Positions 43,196 through 54,576 of a stretch of 64,000 bases of DNA are shown here, in pieces. Numbering within the stretch: the stretch's first letter is position 1; each line of letters starts with the position of its first letter. Location of the stretch: contig JBBBDQ010000754.1 in the NCBI GenBank assembly GCA_037127315.1, forward strand, positions 2,553,501 to 2,617,500. Reading direction: 5' to 3'. Position numbers and translations under genes: made by a program. The notes below the pieces were generated by a model. It worked only from the letters and a program-made list of their open reading frames with translations, was not told where the DNA came from and did no database searches. This DNA comes from Ascarosepion bandense (taxonomy: Eukaryota > Mollusca > Cephalopoda > Sepiida > Sepiidae).

Positions 43196-43860
43196 TTTGC
43201 TTTCTCCAAATGAATATAAAAATCGCCACGATAGAGTTGGGCAATATTTACATTGGACAATGTGCAAACATTATGGAAAAGCTGTAAACAAACACTGGTA
43301 TGAACATCACCCAGCACCGGTTACAGAAATAGATGTAACCATTCTATGGGATTACACCATCTACACAGACAGAAAAATTGAAGCAAACAGGCCAGACATT
43401 ATTGTTAAAAACCAGAAGGAGAAAACTTGTCTATTAATTGATATGGCTTGTCCAGCGGATTGTAACATAGCAATCAAGGAATTTGAAAAACTGTCAAAAT
43501 ATAAAGACCTGGAAATTGAAATAGAAAAAATGTGGAAATTGAAAACAAGAGTTGTGCCAGTGATAGTAGGTGCACTTGGAATGATAAAAAAATGGAACAA
43601 AACAACACATTGAAAGAATCCCTGGAAACCCCAGCTTAAGAGATATACAAAAAATCTTCTTATTAAGTACAGCCCACACACTAAGGAAAACTTTATCTAT
43701 GTAATGCTAGGGATGATAGGGAAGATAGAAAAACATGAAATGGAGCCATAACAACACGCCACGACCTGCCTTAGGTCTCCCCGCAGAATTGGTTGGTAGT
43801 GAGACCATAGCAGAAAGCAAAATATGATGAAAAATGACATAATAATAATAATAATAAATC
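43196..43860 (+). pseudogene. LINE C-terminal restriction-like endonuclease domain, copy 2
   Basis: The ORF 43197-43613 carries YLHWTMCKHYG, KHWYEHHPAPVTEIDVTILW, RPDIIVKNQKEK and TCLLIDMACPAD. PD and the next Asp are separated by 14 residues, fitting the PD-x(12-14)-D catalytic pattern of R2/R4/NeSL-type endonucleases. FEKLSKYKDLEIEIEKMW and VPVIVGALGMIKKW follow. A one-base loss near 43610 shifts frame to ERIPGNPSLRDIQKIFLLST then AHTLRKTLSM and TAA. 3' UTR ends in (TAA)n near 43855. RT is absent. Confidence 0.85.
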
Positions 43861-44075
43861 GAAATCTTTAAAATGTCATCAACAATTCTAGTTGTTAGAT
43901 TCCTCAGATTGATTGGAAAAGGTTCCGACAGATACTTTCAAGGGATTCCTGGTACCCCAGACCTTAAAATACTCAAAATAATTTTACTGAAAAATACAGC
44001 CCACACCTTGCGAAGACTTTATTTATGTAACATGTATGTAGTCTTTGGTTGTTGGCTTTGATTTTATATTCCTCA
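43861..44075 (+). mobile_element. Restriction-endonuclease-type LINE tail, copy 3 (diverged)
   Basis: A 62-codon ORF (43873-44061) gives LIGKGSDRYFQGIPGTPDL, KILKIILLKNTAHTLRRLYL, a diverged version of the domain's C-terminal end. Immediately follows copy 2's (TAA)n tail. Confidence 0.65.
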
Positions 44076-44190
44076 GACAATGCTTAGTGGAAAACGCAAT
44101 GATAAGATTTCTGATTTTAGGTCTCCGGTTGTGACTCAGAAAGAAAAGAGTAAACACCACAAGTCAAAGGAAATGAAATTAAACTGAAAA

Positions 44191-44256
44191 TGATGATGAT
44201 AATGATGATAATGATGATGATGATGATGCTGCTGCTGATGATGATGATGATGATGA
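44191..44256. repeat. (GAT)n trinucleotide repeat
   Basis: GATGAT units with AAT and GCT interruptions. Confidence 0.95.
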
Positions 44257-46426
44257 ATTAAATGATGACGGCTTGAGTAAGAACAATATGTGTAACTATA
44301 ATGCCGATAATAAAAACATAAAAATCATTAAATCCACTGATGTCAAAACCGTTGAACTTAACTGAATGTATATCTGCCTTATCTCTTTAATATTTTCTTA
44401 TTTCCTGACGTTTTCATGTTGTTTTACATTGTAAATCAAATTATATTATCAAAGTAAATATAGAGAGAAAGGGTAAGACATCAGCGGCTAATCTATAAAA
44501 ACAATGAAAAATAAAAAGTAAATTCGAAAATTATGACTGGCATACAATTTTATAATTTTTCTTGTTGTATGTAGAATAGAGTAAGAATCAGAAAAAAAAT
44601 ACTCGTCCTTCTAATAAAGTCACACATATTAGAAATAATATATATTTAATAAAGGTAGATTATGGTCAAAGATAGTGAAAAATTAACAGTAAAACAAATA
44701 GAATTTTCTTTAACAGAACAATAAAGAAAAAGCAAGAACGCAGAAAGATCATTTTTTTACTTCCAATTTTCTTCAGTAAGGTTTTTCTCTTCACAGTTGG
44801 AAGTTGACCTAAAAAAAGAAGCCTGTCTTATAGAAGGTTTTGCATTTATTTACACTCTCCATTTATTGACGAGTAGTCGGCAATATTTCCCTGTTGTATT
44901 CATAACTCAATGATTACGACCGTCACTCGTTATTCCACTTATTAATATGAACAAAACTCTCCAATGGTGAATAGACGATTTGATATTCATTGATATCATG
45001 TGATATTGTGTATTAGCCTGAGGACAAAGGTCCACTGAGAAGAGACGGCCGCAAACCAGCCCCAGCCAAGCAGTAGTTTGTGCAAAGGCCCATTATTATA
45101 ACTCTTCTGCCTTTGCGCATATCAAGCGCTTATCGATCATGTTAAGCTTTAAAATTTTCAAACTGGGCCTAGTGGATTAAGCGTTGATTAGGGTATTTCG
45201 TGACATAAGAATTGCTAATTTGGATCCATGAGTCTAGAAGGGTGTCTTCGTTGTCAATGTTAACTAGACTAAATATCTTAAGAAATGCACTGGAAAAAGA
45301 GAACATTTAATCGACATAGATTAAGTTAAGGTTTCAGTCCGAAATTTGCTGAAGGATATCCGGAACAAGAATTAAACAAAAAGCTGTAGAAAACAACGTC
45401 TATAACACAAATATGAAGAAAATAATCCAGCAGCTGATAGTATAAATATCCAGTAGTCCTAATCCCAGAAATTCAGACAGAAATTTTATATATGATGCCA
45501 GAACGGGCATATTCTAAGCCCGTTCAACGAAGTATATCATATGAACATTAAAGTCCAAAATATTTATAAATTACACATAATATTTTAATTCAATATAAGA
45601 TATAGAATCTAAAAAATACTTATCTATAGAACGTATTTTTTACTGTTTATAAGACGAATTTTTCGAGTGAATTGTTGCAATTTCTTAGGCTAGCGTTTTA
45701 CACTGACATTAAGTGAAATGGCTAAATTAAATAATTTCATACGTCTGGAGCTAGGAAAGTTGGTTCCTTGTGTTTTGCTTAAATTTATCATATATATTTA
45801 TAAGTCTAACACTGACCCTTGCTTTGAAAACTGTTGCCGCATCTGGCCGAGTGATCCTGCTACCTATTAAGAGATTTTTTTATATAATTCATAAGGGGTT
45901 TTCAATTTTCTTGTTTCTAACATGATAATTTGCGTTTAGTCACTTTGCCACTGCCAGAATTTAGCTAACTTCAAGAAAATTTACTTGGTACCTGTTCGAA
46001 TGTACTCTTCGCTGACGTTCCTTGTCAGTATAATTTTTAGTGCAGTATTAGATTACCTGCAAGTTTTCATCATTTTACATTTTAAATGATGAGATGCAAT
46101 CGTAAGTTCTATGCTAACAGTTTATAATATCACACTTCTTGTGGTACTATGTGCCGGCTTTTTTCTTTCTCGGTCAATTTTGATCTTCCACAAAATATCT
46201 TCAATGTCAATAGTCATCTGCTTTCTTCTTAATTCTGGTTCTTTTAATTGTTCTCGCTCCTTAATTGTGCATTTTTCTCACATTCTCTAAAAGGTCTGCG
46301 AGTTTCTAATAGTAACTTTCTTACATTGCTTCATGGGAGAGGATTTTAAAAGATGTTTCCCTGAAAAGCACCCTGCGTCCTACAAATTAAAATTACCTGA
46401 GAAGGGATAGGAATTTGTGGTGTGGA
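44257..46426. other. No gene seen in 2.2 kb
   Basis: AT-rich with only short ORFs. No TE motif, no splice-linked ORF chain and no simple repeat of note. The longest stretch of the window I cannot assign. Confidence 0.5.
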
Positions 46427-46840
46427 CTGAGCATCAGCTTCCAAGTTACATCCAGTTCTGTTGATCCTGGTCAGTACTTAGATGGGTGACCACTTTGGAA
46501 TACCAGGTGCTGTAAGCGTTTAGTGATGCAGTGGATATCGGCTCGGAAAGAGATATCGGTGAACCGAGTTCGAATTCCAGTTGAATACCCTGCATTCACT
46601 TAAGCACTGGTACCCTTGATAAAGGTATTAATCCGTCCCTTACCTCCAGTTATGAGTTAAATAACAAGGGTAGGACCCCGCCCTTAAAAACAAATCCCAA
46701 TGAATCTTGATACTCGAAAAGAAAAATGTATAACTAGATGCAAAACTTATATAAAAACAACAATAAATTGTTAAAAGAAAAAGTATGACCAGCAATAAAT
46801 AAAATTTAGTTGGCAATAAATGACCCGCCGAGGTTGACAT
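46427..46840 (+). mobile_element. Composite 5S rRNA-tRNA SINE
   Basis: 5S part 46440-46516, degenerate at its 5' end but clear from CAGTACTTAGATGGGTGACC to TACCAGGTGCTGTAAG. tRNA-like part from GTGATGCAGTGGATATCGGC to GTTCGAATTCCAG (46525-46585). Body as in 15870-16237, ending TTGGCAATAAATGACCCGCC. Same module order as the copy at 15870-16353. Confidence 0.85.
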
Positions 46841-47208
46841 TTTTTTTTAATCATTTCACCCCAAGCAAGGCATTCCACTGCCACTATTGCGCTTGGGGAT
46901 ACATGGGGGAAGGTAAATAGAAAGAGGGGTTAGATATAGTAAATGTCAGAAGTGGGGTGATAGATAGTTGGGTGGGTGGGAAGAGTGCTTGCAAGAAGGG
47001 AAGCGAGTTAGTTTGTTAGGAGGTGTCTATTGACCTTACATTTAAACTCCTGGAGATTGTAGCCGTCGGGGAAGCACTCTTGTGGAAGGGAATTCCACAG
47101 TCGGGAAGTGCGAGAAAAGAAACTGTTGGAGTAGAAGTTGTGGTTGCATTTTATCGGTTTCACTGTAAAGGGGTGGGATCTAGTTGCTAATCTATTATCT
47201 CGTGCAAA

Positions 47209-47820
47209 TTAGAACCTAGGGGGCACCAGTGATCTAAGTTCATCGGAGCAGAAGCCGTGAAAGTATTTATAGAAGAGACACAGGGAAGCCATGTCGCGCC
47301 GATGAGAGAGAGACTGCAGGCGGTCTTCTAAGTCGGTATCGATCATATTACAGACCCTCCGCTGTACCTTGTCGATAATCCCAAGGAGAATAGCAGGGGC
47401 ACCCGACCAGATATGGCAACAGTATTCAATGCACGGGCGGATGGTAGATTTATAAATGCGCAGGATAGATTCAGACAGAAAAAACCTCCGGGCCCTGCAC
47501 AGAGAACCGACTTTCATAGCAGCGGATTTAGCAATGGATTCCATATAATCATTCCACTTGAGGTCCACTGAAAGTGTGAGACCAAGGAGGCGTAGTGTTT
47601 TACTCTCTGGGAGGCAAGCCTGGTCCATGCTAATAGGAGGTAGGTGTGATTGTCTATGATGATTAAGTAATAGTAGCTTTGTTTTAGAAGCATTAAAATT
47701 TACGAGCCATTTCTTACCCCAGTCCACTGCGGATTGGAGGTCCTTTCCAAGCTCGGCTGCAAGGTTAGCTTTGTCGCTAAGGCGTAGTGTTTTACTCACT
47801 GGGAGGCAAGCCTGGTCCAC
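47209..47820 (-). pseudogene. LINE RT C-terminal domain
   Basis: WGKKWLVNFNASKTKLLLLN, PPISMDQACLPESKTLRLLG, TLSVDLKWNDYMESIAKSA, SILRIYKSTIRPCIEYCCHI, DKVQRRVCNMIDTDLEDRLQ, LFYKYFHGFCSDELRSLVPP. The first 14 codons come from a duplicated copy of the MDQACLP segment, joined out of order. Confidence 0.88.
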
Positions 47821-48146
47821 GCTAATAGGAGGCAGGTGCGATTGTCTAAGATGATTAATTGAAATTGCTTCAGTATATTAAAATTTTTACTTTCCATTTG
47901 TGATGTTGAAGCTATAGGGGGCTGGCTAATTTTTCTTTGATTCGGCCTTGTGTCAGACTTAACCGAACTCCCTACAGCTTACAAATTTTATCCAGAGTTA
48001 TCACCATCAGAATTATCAGAATATGTTCATCAGAAGTTTGGTTGCAGGTTGGAATGGGTCAATTAGTGTAGAATAGCGGAATAGTGTAAGAATAAAAATA
48101 TAATATAAGAGGTCCTTTCCAAGCTCGGCTGCAAGGTTAGCTTTGT
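47777..48146. other. Rearranged insert within the LINE
   Basis: 47783-47860 repeats 47600-47665. 47865-48105 is not LINE sequence. 48110-48147 repeats 47740-47780 (AGGTCCTTTCCAAGCTCGGC). So about 240 bp of foreign DNA is bordered by duplicated LINE pieces. Confidence 0.7.
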
Positions 48147-48740
48147 CGCCCACACCAGATTTTGAATCGAGGCGAGAATAAACTGTGGTTTCATCGGTGT
48201 ACATACCTACTTGGTATCAGGGAGATCATTAATGTAGATCAGAAAGAGCGTAGGACCTAGGATAGAGCCTTGCGGGACACCCGCGTTCGTATGGTAGTTC
48301 TGGGAGGCATGTCCGTTTAATATCACTTTCAATGTGCGGTTAGACAGGAATGACTGGATTAGTTCAAACAAATGTCCAGCTATACCATAGCTCCGGAGTT
48401 TGCGTAGAAGGCCAGCATGCCAAACTCTGTCGAATGCTTTCGAGATATCCAAGGCAACGGTTCGGGCTTCACCATTCCTGTCGAGTGCCTGATATATGTA
48501 CTCGGTGATTGTCGTTAGCATATCAGCTGTAGACCTGGTGAAGCGGAAACCATACTGCTTGTCCGAGAGGAGCCTGTGCTGTGAGATGCTGAACCACCTC
48601 AGCGTTGATAATGGCTTGGAACACTTTGCCATAGATCGGAAGAAGGCTGATAGGGTGGTAAATGGCGGGGTGCGAGTGTTCTCCAGTGTTTTTAAATATA
48701 GGAACTACAGAGGAAGATTTCCAACAGGCAGGAAAGCAGG
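48016..48740 (-). pseudogene. LINE RT, motif A to C region
   Basis: ORF 48632-48207: QYGFRFTRSTADMLTTITEY, ALDISKAFDRVWHAGLLRKL (motif A), NAGVPQGSILGPTLFLIYIN (motif B). Then in another frame VGMYTDETTVYSR, where motif C YADD reads YTDE, so a catalytic Asp is lost. Upstream, 48740-48640 encodes the YRPISLLP-like region with shifts. Confidence 0.85.
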
Positions 48741-49491
48741 AAGCAGATAGGCAAAAGTTGTAGAGCTTAGAAAGTACAGAGGAAAGTTTAGGGGCACATT
48801 TCTTTAAGACTATGATTGGGAATCCGTCCCCTCCGTTCGCTTTGTGAGGGTCAAGTTTCGAGATTATCTTAGAGACAAACGAGGGTGTAATATGGACGTC
48901 ATTCAGTTGAGCATAAGTTCTAGGTGGGAAGTCCGGAGTAGAAACTCTAGACGAGTCCAGTCTCGAATTATTCGAGAATCTGCGGGCAAAGCATTCAGCC
49001 TTGTCCGCTGGGGAGGTGAGGACCTCAAATTTGTTTATTAGTGGGGGTATTGTGGACTTGCTCTTGTTAAGTACTCTTTTACAGAGCCGTCAGTAGTCTT
49101 TGGTGCCGAACTTAGATGATGCTATGCGTTGCTTCATTCTGGCAGCAAATAACATCTTAGCTTCGTTAAGTATCTTTTTACACTTATTACGAGCTGAACC
49201 GAAAAGGCGTCTGTTTTGGTCCGACGCGTAGCTACGATAGAGTCGGAAGAAATGATTCCGATGGGCAATGGCGGCCAAGCAAGCGGGCGAGAACCATGGA
49301 GACGAATGAGATTTAAGCTGAAATTTCCTGGGAGGGATGAAAGCATCGATGCCAGCCTTAAACCAGGAGGAAACCTCGGATGCACATTCTTCGATGGGAA
49401 GACTAAAAACGTTGTTCCATGGGACGTCACAGAGGAAGTCTCGGAACGAATCCCAGTCTGCTTTTTGGTAGCAGTAGGATATTCTAATTGT

Positions 49492-50190
49492 CTAGGTTTT
49501 TTGGGATGGGTGGGAGTGGAATGAAATGTTGACGGAAACTACGGTGTGGTCAGAGTTACCAAATGGGCAGAGTTGTCTGGTAGTGCAAGAGTCTGGGATG
49601 GAAGTGAAGCAGAGGTCTAGTAGTGAGTCCCTTCCGTTAGGGTTGTCGGGGAAGTTCATCACTTGCATAAGAGATTGAGTGATTGAAAACTTCATGGTGT
49701 GGACACCAGCAGGGTCGGTGACAGAGTTCTCCAGCCACTTGGTGTGGTGGGCGTTAAAGTCACCAAACACGTATATATTGGTAGAGGGATGGGAAGTAAT
49801 GGCTTTGTCAATATTGTCAGAGATACTGTCAAGTAACGAACAGTCAAGGGAGGAAGAAGAGCGGTAGAGAAAGAAGCGATAGCTAATCGAGCTTGGAGGT
49901 GAGAGGCGGAAGCACATGAAAGAATGATCCGGGGATTCAAGGGTTGTCGCCCTAACTAGGGGAAGGTGTTCGCTGACATACACACCAAGCCCATGCATAT
50001 GCACATTGGAGTCCTTCCTGAAAAGGGGAAGGTAGCCAGGAACGTCAAACTCAGAAGAGGGGATAGAAGGGTTAAGGTTAGTTTTACATAGGGCAAAGAT
50101 ATCAGGTGAGTTAGTGTGAAGGAATGAATTAACGCTGAGGAAGTTAGTGCGGATACCACGTATGTTAGTGTAAGAGATTCAGATGCCATA
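49492..50190 (-). pseudogene. LINE apurinic-type endonuclease domain
   Basis: Frame from about 50185: IRGIRTNFLSVNSFLHTNSP, FALCKTNLN, then HGLGVYVSEHLPLVRATT, IYVFGDFNAHHTKWL (GDFNAHH), DSLLDLCFTSIPD (LDL), PFGNSDHTVVSVNI (SDH motif). These are the usual EEP-family motifs of Jockey/CR1-type LINEs. The N-terminal part is in shifted frame; no ORF1 seen upstream. Confidence 0.88.
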
Positions 50191-50193
50191 AAA

Positions 50194-50233
50194 ACAACCA
50201 ACCAACCAACCAACCAACCAACCAACCAACCAA
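50194..50233. repeat. (CCAA)n tetranucleotide repeat
   Basis: Ten or so CCAA units at the LINE 5' boundary. Confidence 0.95.
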
Positions 50234-50341
50234 CACCCGGTTCTGAAACATTAGCAGTCAATCATGGTCAGTCTTTCAAAATTAAATTAATAACATTTTC
50301 ACATCAAGTACAGGATTATTGTCCTTATCCTTGATGCAACA

Positions 50342-50790
50342 AATAGTCCGAATAATGTAAATAGTGCAATTACTAGTTCATCTCAGAAATATAGACAATT
50401 CCTAGCACCTGAAGAAAGTCGGAGAGTACAACAGCCGAAACATCGTACAAATCGCAACAAAGATGAGGACAATAGTCCGAATAATTGAAATAGTGTAAAT
50501 ACTACTTCATCTCAGAAATATAAACATTTCCTAGCACCTGAAGAAAGCCGTAGCGTACAAGGGCCGAAGCGTCATAGAAATGGCTATCGAGATGAGGACA
50601 ATAGTCCGAATACTGTAAATAGTGTAAATACTACAACATCTCAGAAATATTGGCAATTACTAGCACCTGAAGAAGGCCTAAGTGTACAAAAGCCGAAACA
50701 TCGTACAAATGGCTACTAAGATGAGGACAATAGTCCGAATCATGTAAATAGTGTAAATACTAACTCATCTCAGAAATCTAGACAATCAGA
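50342..50790 (+). repeat. 129-bp tandem repeat with pLTR/hammerhead-like motif
   Basis: AATAGTCCG recurs at 50342, 50471, 50600 and 50729, exactly 129 bp apart. Each full unit contains CACCTGAAGAAAG or AAGG, a spacer able to pair weakly, GCCGAAACATCGTACAAAT or a variant, and GATGAGGAC at its end. About 3.5 copies, mildly diverged. Related motif on the minus strand at 15118-15165. Confidence 0.88.
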
Positions 50791-50799
50791 TAAAGTATT

Positions 50800-52060
50800 T
50801 ATGCAGTTGCTATACTGTGATACGACTGGAAACGACATTTCTGCAGCAATAATACCGGTTAAATTAAAAACTTCCTTCCACAAATCTAAAGCTACTAGAC
50901 ACAAAGCAGCAGCATTTATGTTAAATAATTTAGTATTAATACTACTGAATATTACGCTTTCGTTAGCACATGGGTATTTGCATTAATTATTCAATCATAT
51001 TCATGGTACTTAACGGTGTCAAATATTGCCGTGCAAATACAGTAGCCGGTCAAATGCTGAACCAGCCACCTATATTTATCCTCACCGACAATGACGATAC
51101 TAAATACTCACTTTTAGGGTCGTGGACGCAGCAGCTACCAAGTATATTGTTTTATCATATGAACAGCGAAATAAGGTAGAATCTGTTTAAAAATGTGGGT
51201 ATCAATTTTATAAAGGAACTAATGTAAATTTTCCGTTTTATCATTGTCTTAAAGGGCGCCATTTTAAGTGTGATGATGAAAGCAGAAAAAGACATAAAGC
51301 ATTCACCTTCAAACACATCTAACCACATCTGGTTTTCTGTATTGTCGACATAAATGCCAAATCCTTGTTTACGGAAACACTAAATTATGCAATAAGCAAT
51401 TGCAGTTTTAGCACATTAAAAATAAATAGACTGTATCAGCGTTTCCTCATTTACCGTTTTCTCCCCGGATTTCAATCATCCAGTTAGTGTAGAGTCATCA
51501 AATTTTAAAATTCTCTGCGATCAACCCAGCTGAAGCGAGAACGAATGCATCACCGGGCAAAGTGCGGCGGAAAACACACTACGATGACGTTACGAATATT
51601 ATCGACCAATAATGCAAAATGTGTGTTTGCTGAGGGAATCGGTTTCAACAGAATGCGTTTTAATTTGTTTCTGCTTTTAGTCTAGCGACCTGTCGTGTAA
51701 TGTTTATCAATCCGCTCCTGTAGATTTATAGCTCAGTGCTTCTGACAAGTGACTTGGAAAGACAACGTGTGGCAAATATTTTTACTCTGGTGTCAAAACA
51801 AATCTATACTTTGAATGTATTTGGGTTTCCTGTGTCTTTGCTAGTAGAAAGGTACAATTCTCTGAGACTGAGGTTTCGAGCGTGTAGCTTTTCTCAACTG
51901 ATCACTAAATCAGATTATGGATCATCCCCCTGATACTGATTGCGTAGATGCTCTGTATTATTTCGTCTGTCGGCCTGTTTACACAAGAGAGCTAACTAAA
52001 AGATAAAAAAGACAGTTGTTTATTAAATATCTTCAAAAGAGGCAATAAAATAATTCAAAA
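50800..52060. other. No assigned gene
   Basis: Short ORFs at 50801-50986, 50970-51179 and 51736-51933. Near 51225-51320 a frame reads YHCLKGRHFKCDDESRKRHK with Cys/His spacing that might be a zinc-finger scrap, but it is too short to assign. Confidence 0.4.
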
Positions 52061-52066
52061 TGACGT

Positions 52067-52580
52067 TTGCAATCCTGGTTTTTCCCAAATAGAAAAAGAA
52101 TTGACGATGTGATTAAAGAAATAGTCTAAACCAGATTTCGCAAGTAGGTGTTAAAATGATTTTTGACTAAGGAGAGAAACCCAGACAATGCTATCTGTCT
52201 CGTCCGGGTAAAAGCAGACAAGAATTGTTGTCCGGGCTTAAGGGTACGGTGTTGCTACGTAAAGGCCTTGTGCTGCATCTACCTTGGGCATCCACCCATA
52301 TGAGGCGGTGGTTGATATTTTTGGAGTTTTATTGGTGATTACTATCAGACTATACTCTATAATACTATAAAGCCTTAACCACTCCTTTCTTCCTGTAGCG
52401 GATAAGAAATTAATTAAAATCAACTCTCTTCTTCACTTTCACAAAAATTCACAATGATGAGTGAAATCCTGGTTTTTTTTTCCAAATAGAAAAATGATTG
52501 ACCATGTGCTTAAAGAAAAAGTCGAAACCAGTTTTCGCAACTAGGTGCTAAATTGATTTTTGACCAATGGGAGCGACTTG
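52067..52580. repeat. Direct repeat pair, LTR-like
   Basis: 52067-52182 and 52466-52580 share TCCTGGTTTTT, CCAAATAGAAAAA, GATTGACCATGTG-like and ACTAGGTGCTAAA-like blocks. Downstream, AATAAAAGG (52627) and TCCGTCAGTCAGTCAG (52649) look like a TATA-like box and initiator, so an LTR promoter remnant is possible. Confidence 0.45.
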
Positions 52581-52861
52581 CACGACTTGAGGACTTCGCG
52601 AGTCAGTGCGAAAAAAACGAATGACAATAAAAGGACCCCGATCAGCGTCCGTCAGTCAGTCAGATGAGAGCAGCGAGAAAGACAAAACTAAAATGTAACA
52701 TCAAGTTCAAATCGCAGCGGGAGAGAAGTTTAGGTCGCACCATGTTCTCTTTCTCCTTATTTCTTGTATACTATTACATCTTCTTCTCCATCCAAAGAAA
52801 TTACTACCAAACCAACACATACATACGTACGTAGGAATGTACTCTTTCAGCAATTTCTACT

Positions 52862-53297
52862 TTTTTTCATATCACCCCGAGCTAGGCGGTAATGCCACTT
52901 ATGTGCAGGGGGCTACAAAAGAGTAAAAGCTCTAGATAGAAGAGAGTAAAGAGAAGTACAAACCATTTAGAAAGTAGCAAGAGAATGGAGGGAACACAGG
53001 TGTGATGACAGTTGCAGAGGTGGAGAGAACGTAATGGATATACAGGGTGGTGAGGAAAGAACTAGGGTCAAATGGTTAAGTATTGACCCTGCATTTGAAT
53101 TCCTGGAGGTTGTAGCCGTCAGAAAAGCAAGAATAATGAAACGAGTTTCATAGGCGGGAAGTGCGAGGAAAGAAGCTGCAGGAATAGTATTACCGTCTGC
53201 ATTTGGTTGATTTTACTGTGAATGGGTGAGACCCAGTTGCCAGTCTGGTTGTACGAGTAAACACCTGTTGCAGAGGTACCAGTGACTTAAGTTCGTT
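52862..53297 (-). mobile_element. Jockey/CR1-like LINE 3' end
   Basis: T-run, CACCCCGAGCTAGGCGG, 3' UTR, and RT C-terminal codons (ELKSLVPLQQVFTRTTRLAT in the frame at 53190-53441) up to CCAGTGACTTAAGTTCGTTG, where it is cut and joins PLE sequence. Confidence 0.82.
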
Positions 53298-53520
53298 GGA
53301 TTTTGTTTCGACAGTGAAATTAAAATGTTTCATCAGGTGGTGAGACATTGTAATTTCAATGTCGAAAGAAAATGTACAATTTGCAGTGAATATAAAAAAA
53401 ATTATACATGTTCTAAAATATAATTTATAATAAATATTCACAGTTCTATATTATATATCGAGCATTGTTTAAAATTAATGTTTTGGACGTTCTGAAATTT
53501 TTCTTCGTTCGGATATATAT
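53298..53520. mobile_element. Penelope pLTR scrap with head-to-head hammerhead-like pair
   Basis: Minus strand 53336-53304: intact CTGATGA, spacer, then GAAAC. Plus strand 53337-53389: GTGGTGA, perfect helix II GACATTG/CAATGTC, GAAA, helix III-like GAAA/TTTG, CA. The two are inverted copies sharing a centre. Matches family D at 12490-12546. Followed by (TA)n at 53515-53525. Confidence 0.55.
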
Positions 53521-53529
53521 ATATATGGT

Positions 53530-53668
53530 GTATGGGTAGGTATTACAAAGCGATCCCAAAACGTTTATTATATTAAAGGAAGGTAAAGAAGGTGTTGGTT
53601 ATAACCTGTTTTATATTCATTAATATTTCGAGATCAGAATCTCATCTTCAGAATGAAGCTTGGTTTCA

Positions 53669-53670
<2 letters not shown>
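53530..53670 (-). mobile_element. pLTR-like piece with hammerhead-like hairpin
   Basis: Minus strand: TTCATT, CTGAAGA, T, GAGAT-TCTG-ATCTC, GAAA, TATT, AATGAA (about 53657-53620). Outer TTCATT/AATGAA and inner GAGAT/ATCTC both pair. Helix III is absent or minimal. Confidence 0.45.
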
Positions 53671-53715
<45 letters not shown>

Positions 53716-54291
53716 AAAGCATTTGCTTCTCTAAAATGAAAAAAAGGAAAATTTGCCACTAAACTCCATTAATATATAGCACTTATACATACGTATATAT
53801 ATGTGTATGTGTGCGTGTTTTTATGTGTGTGTGTGTGTGTGTGTGTGTATGCGTGCGTCTACTAATGATATTCTAGTATCTATCAACACACGGCAATTAA
53901 AAATGAAAATTGAATATGACTATATACATTTCTTGTATCTTCTATCTTCTGAAGAGCCACGGGAGTAATTCTTAATTAAAAAAAAGAAATATATTTAAAT
54001 GCAAATTTTCTACCGTCGTCACACGCACAGATAGTTGCATTAATGTAAATTTTAACATCGTTTAATGAAGTCCTAAAAAACGTTAAAGCATTTCACGACC
54101 ACACGCATGCAAACACACGCACACGCATATATCCGATTAAACATATTGCAAACAGTATCTGTTCGCTTATACATTCAATCTTCTGTCGAGATCGTTTTAA
54201 AATAACCACATCACTTGACATGACACAAGAAGTGTCGAAACAAAATAGCTACTTTTGTAGTGATATTGTAACATATCCATGTTATAATTTC

Positions 54292-54327
<36 letters not shown>

Positions 54328-54576
54328 AGAATTTCTGAATAAATGTTATTATCTCTACTTTACATTGAGCACTTTTTTAAAAATATTCTTTCTTTGGACA
54401 AGTAGTATTATTACACCCATACTTGTGTGTATACACACACACACACACACATGTATATATATATATATATATATATTAGTTGTCCCATAAATCGATACCC
54501 AGTAGTGTATTAGTTGTTTATGTCTTAACACGTTGGAACACTAAAAATGGACAAGTATATTTTTACATTTCCCATT
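53671..54576. other. Microsatellite-rich, no gene
   Basis: (TG)n at 53672-53711 and 53826-53848, (TA)n at 54298-54324 and 54455-54476, (CA)n at 54432-54451. Otherwise AT-rich unassigned sequence. Confidence 0.7.

Larger units (their letters stand above)
46845..50190 (-). mobile_element. Jockey/CR1-like LINE, longest copy (3.3 kb)
   Basis: 3' tail T-run at 46842-46850, UTR 46855-47150, RT pieces 47209-48740, linker 48750-49490, endonuclease 49492-50190. Starts beside a (CCAA)n run. An internal rearrangement at 47780-48110 and frameshifts make it a pseudoelement, but it shows the family's order: endonuclease, then RT, on one strand. Confidence 0.9.

Noticed and set aside
45000..45130. Possible pLTR-like hairpin (GGACAAAGGTCC...)
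   Set aside because: No CTGANGA and GAAA pair and no second copy in the window.
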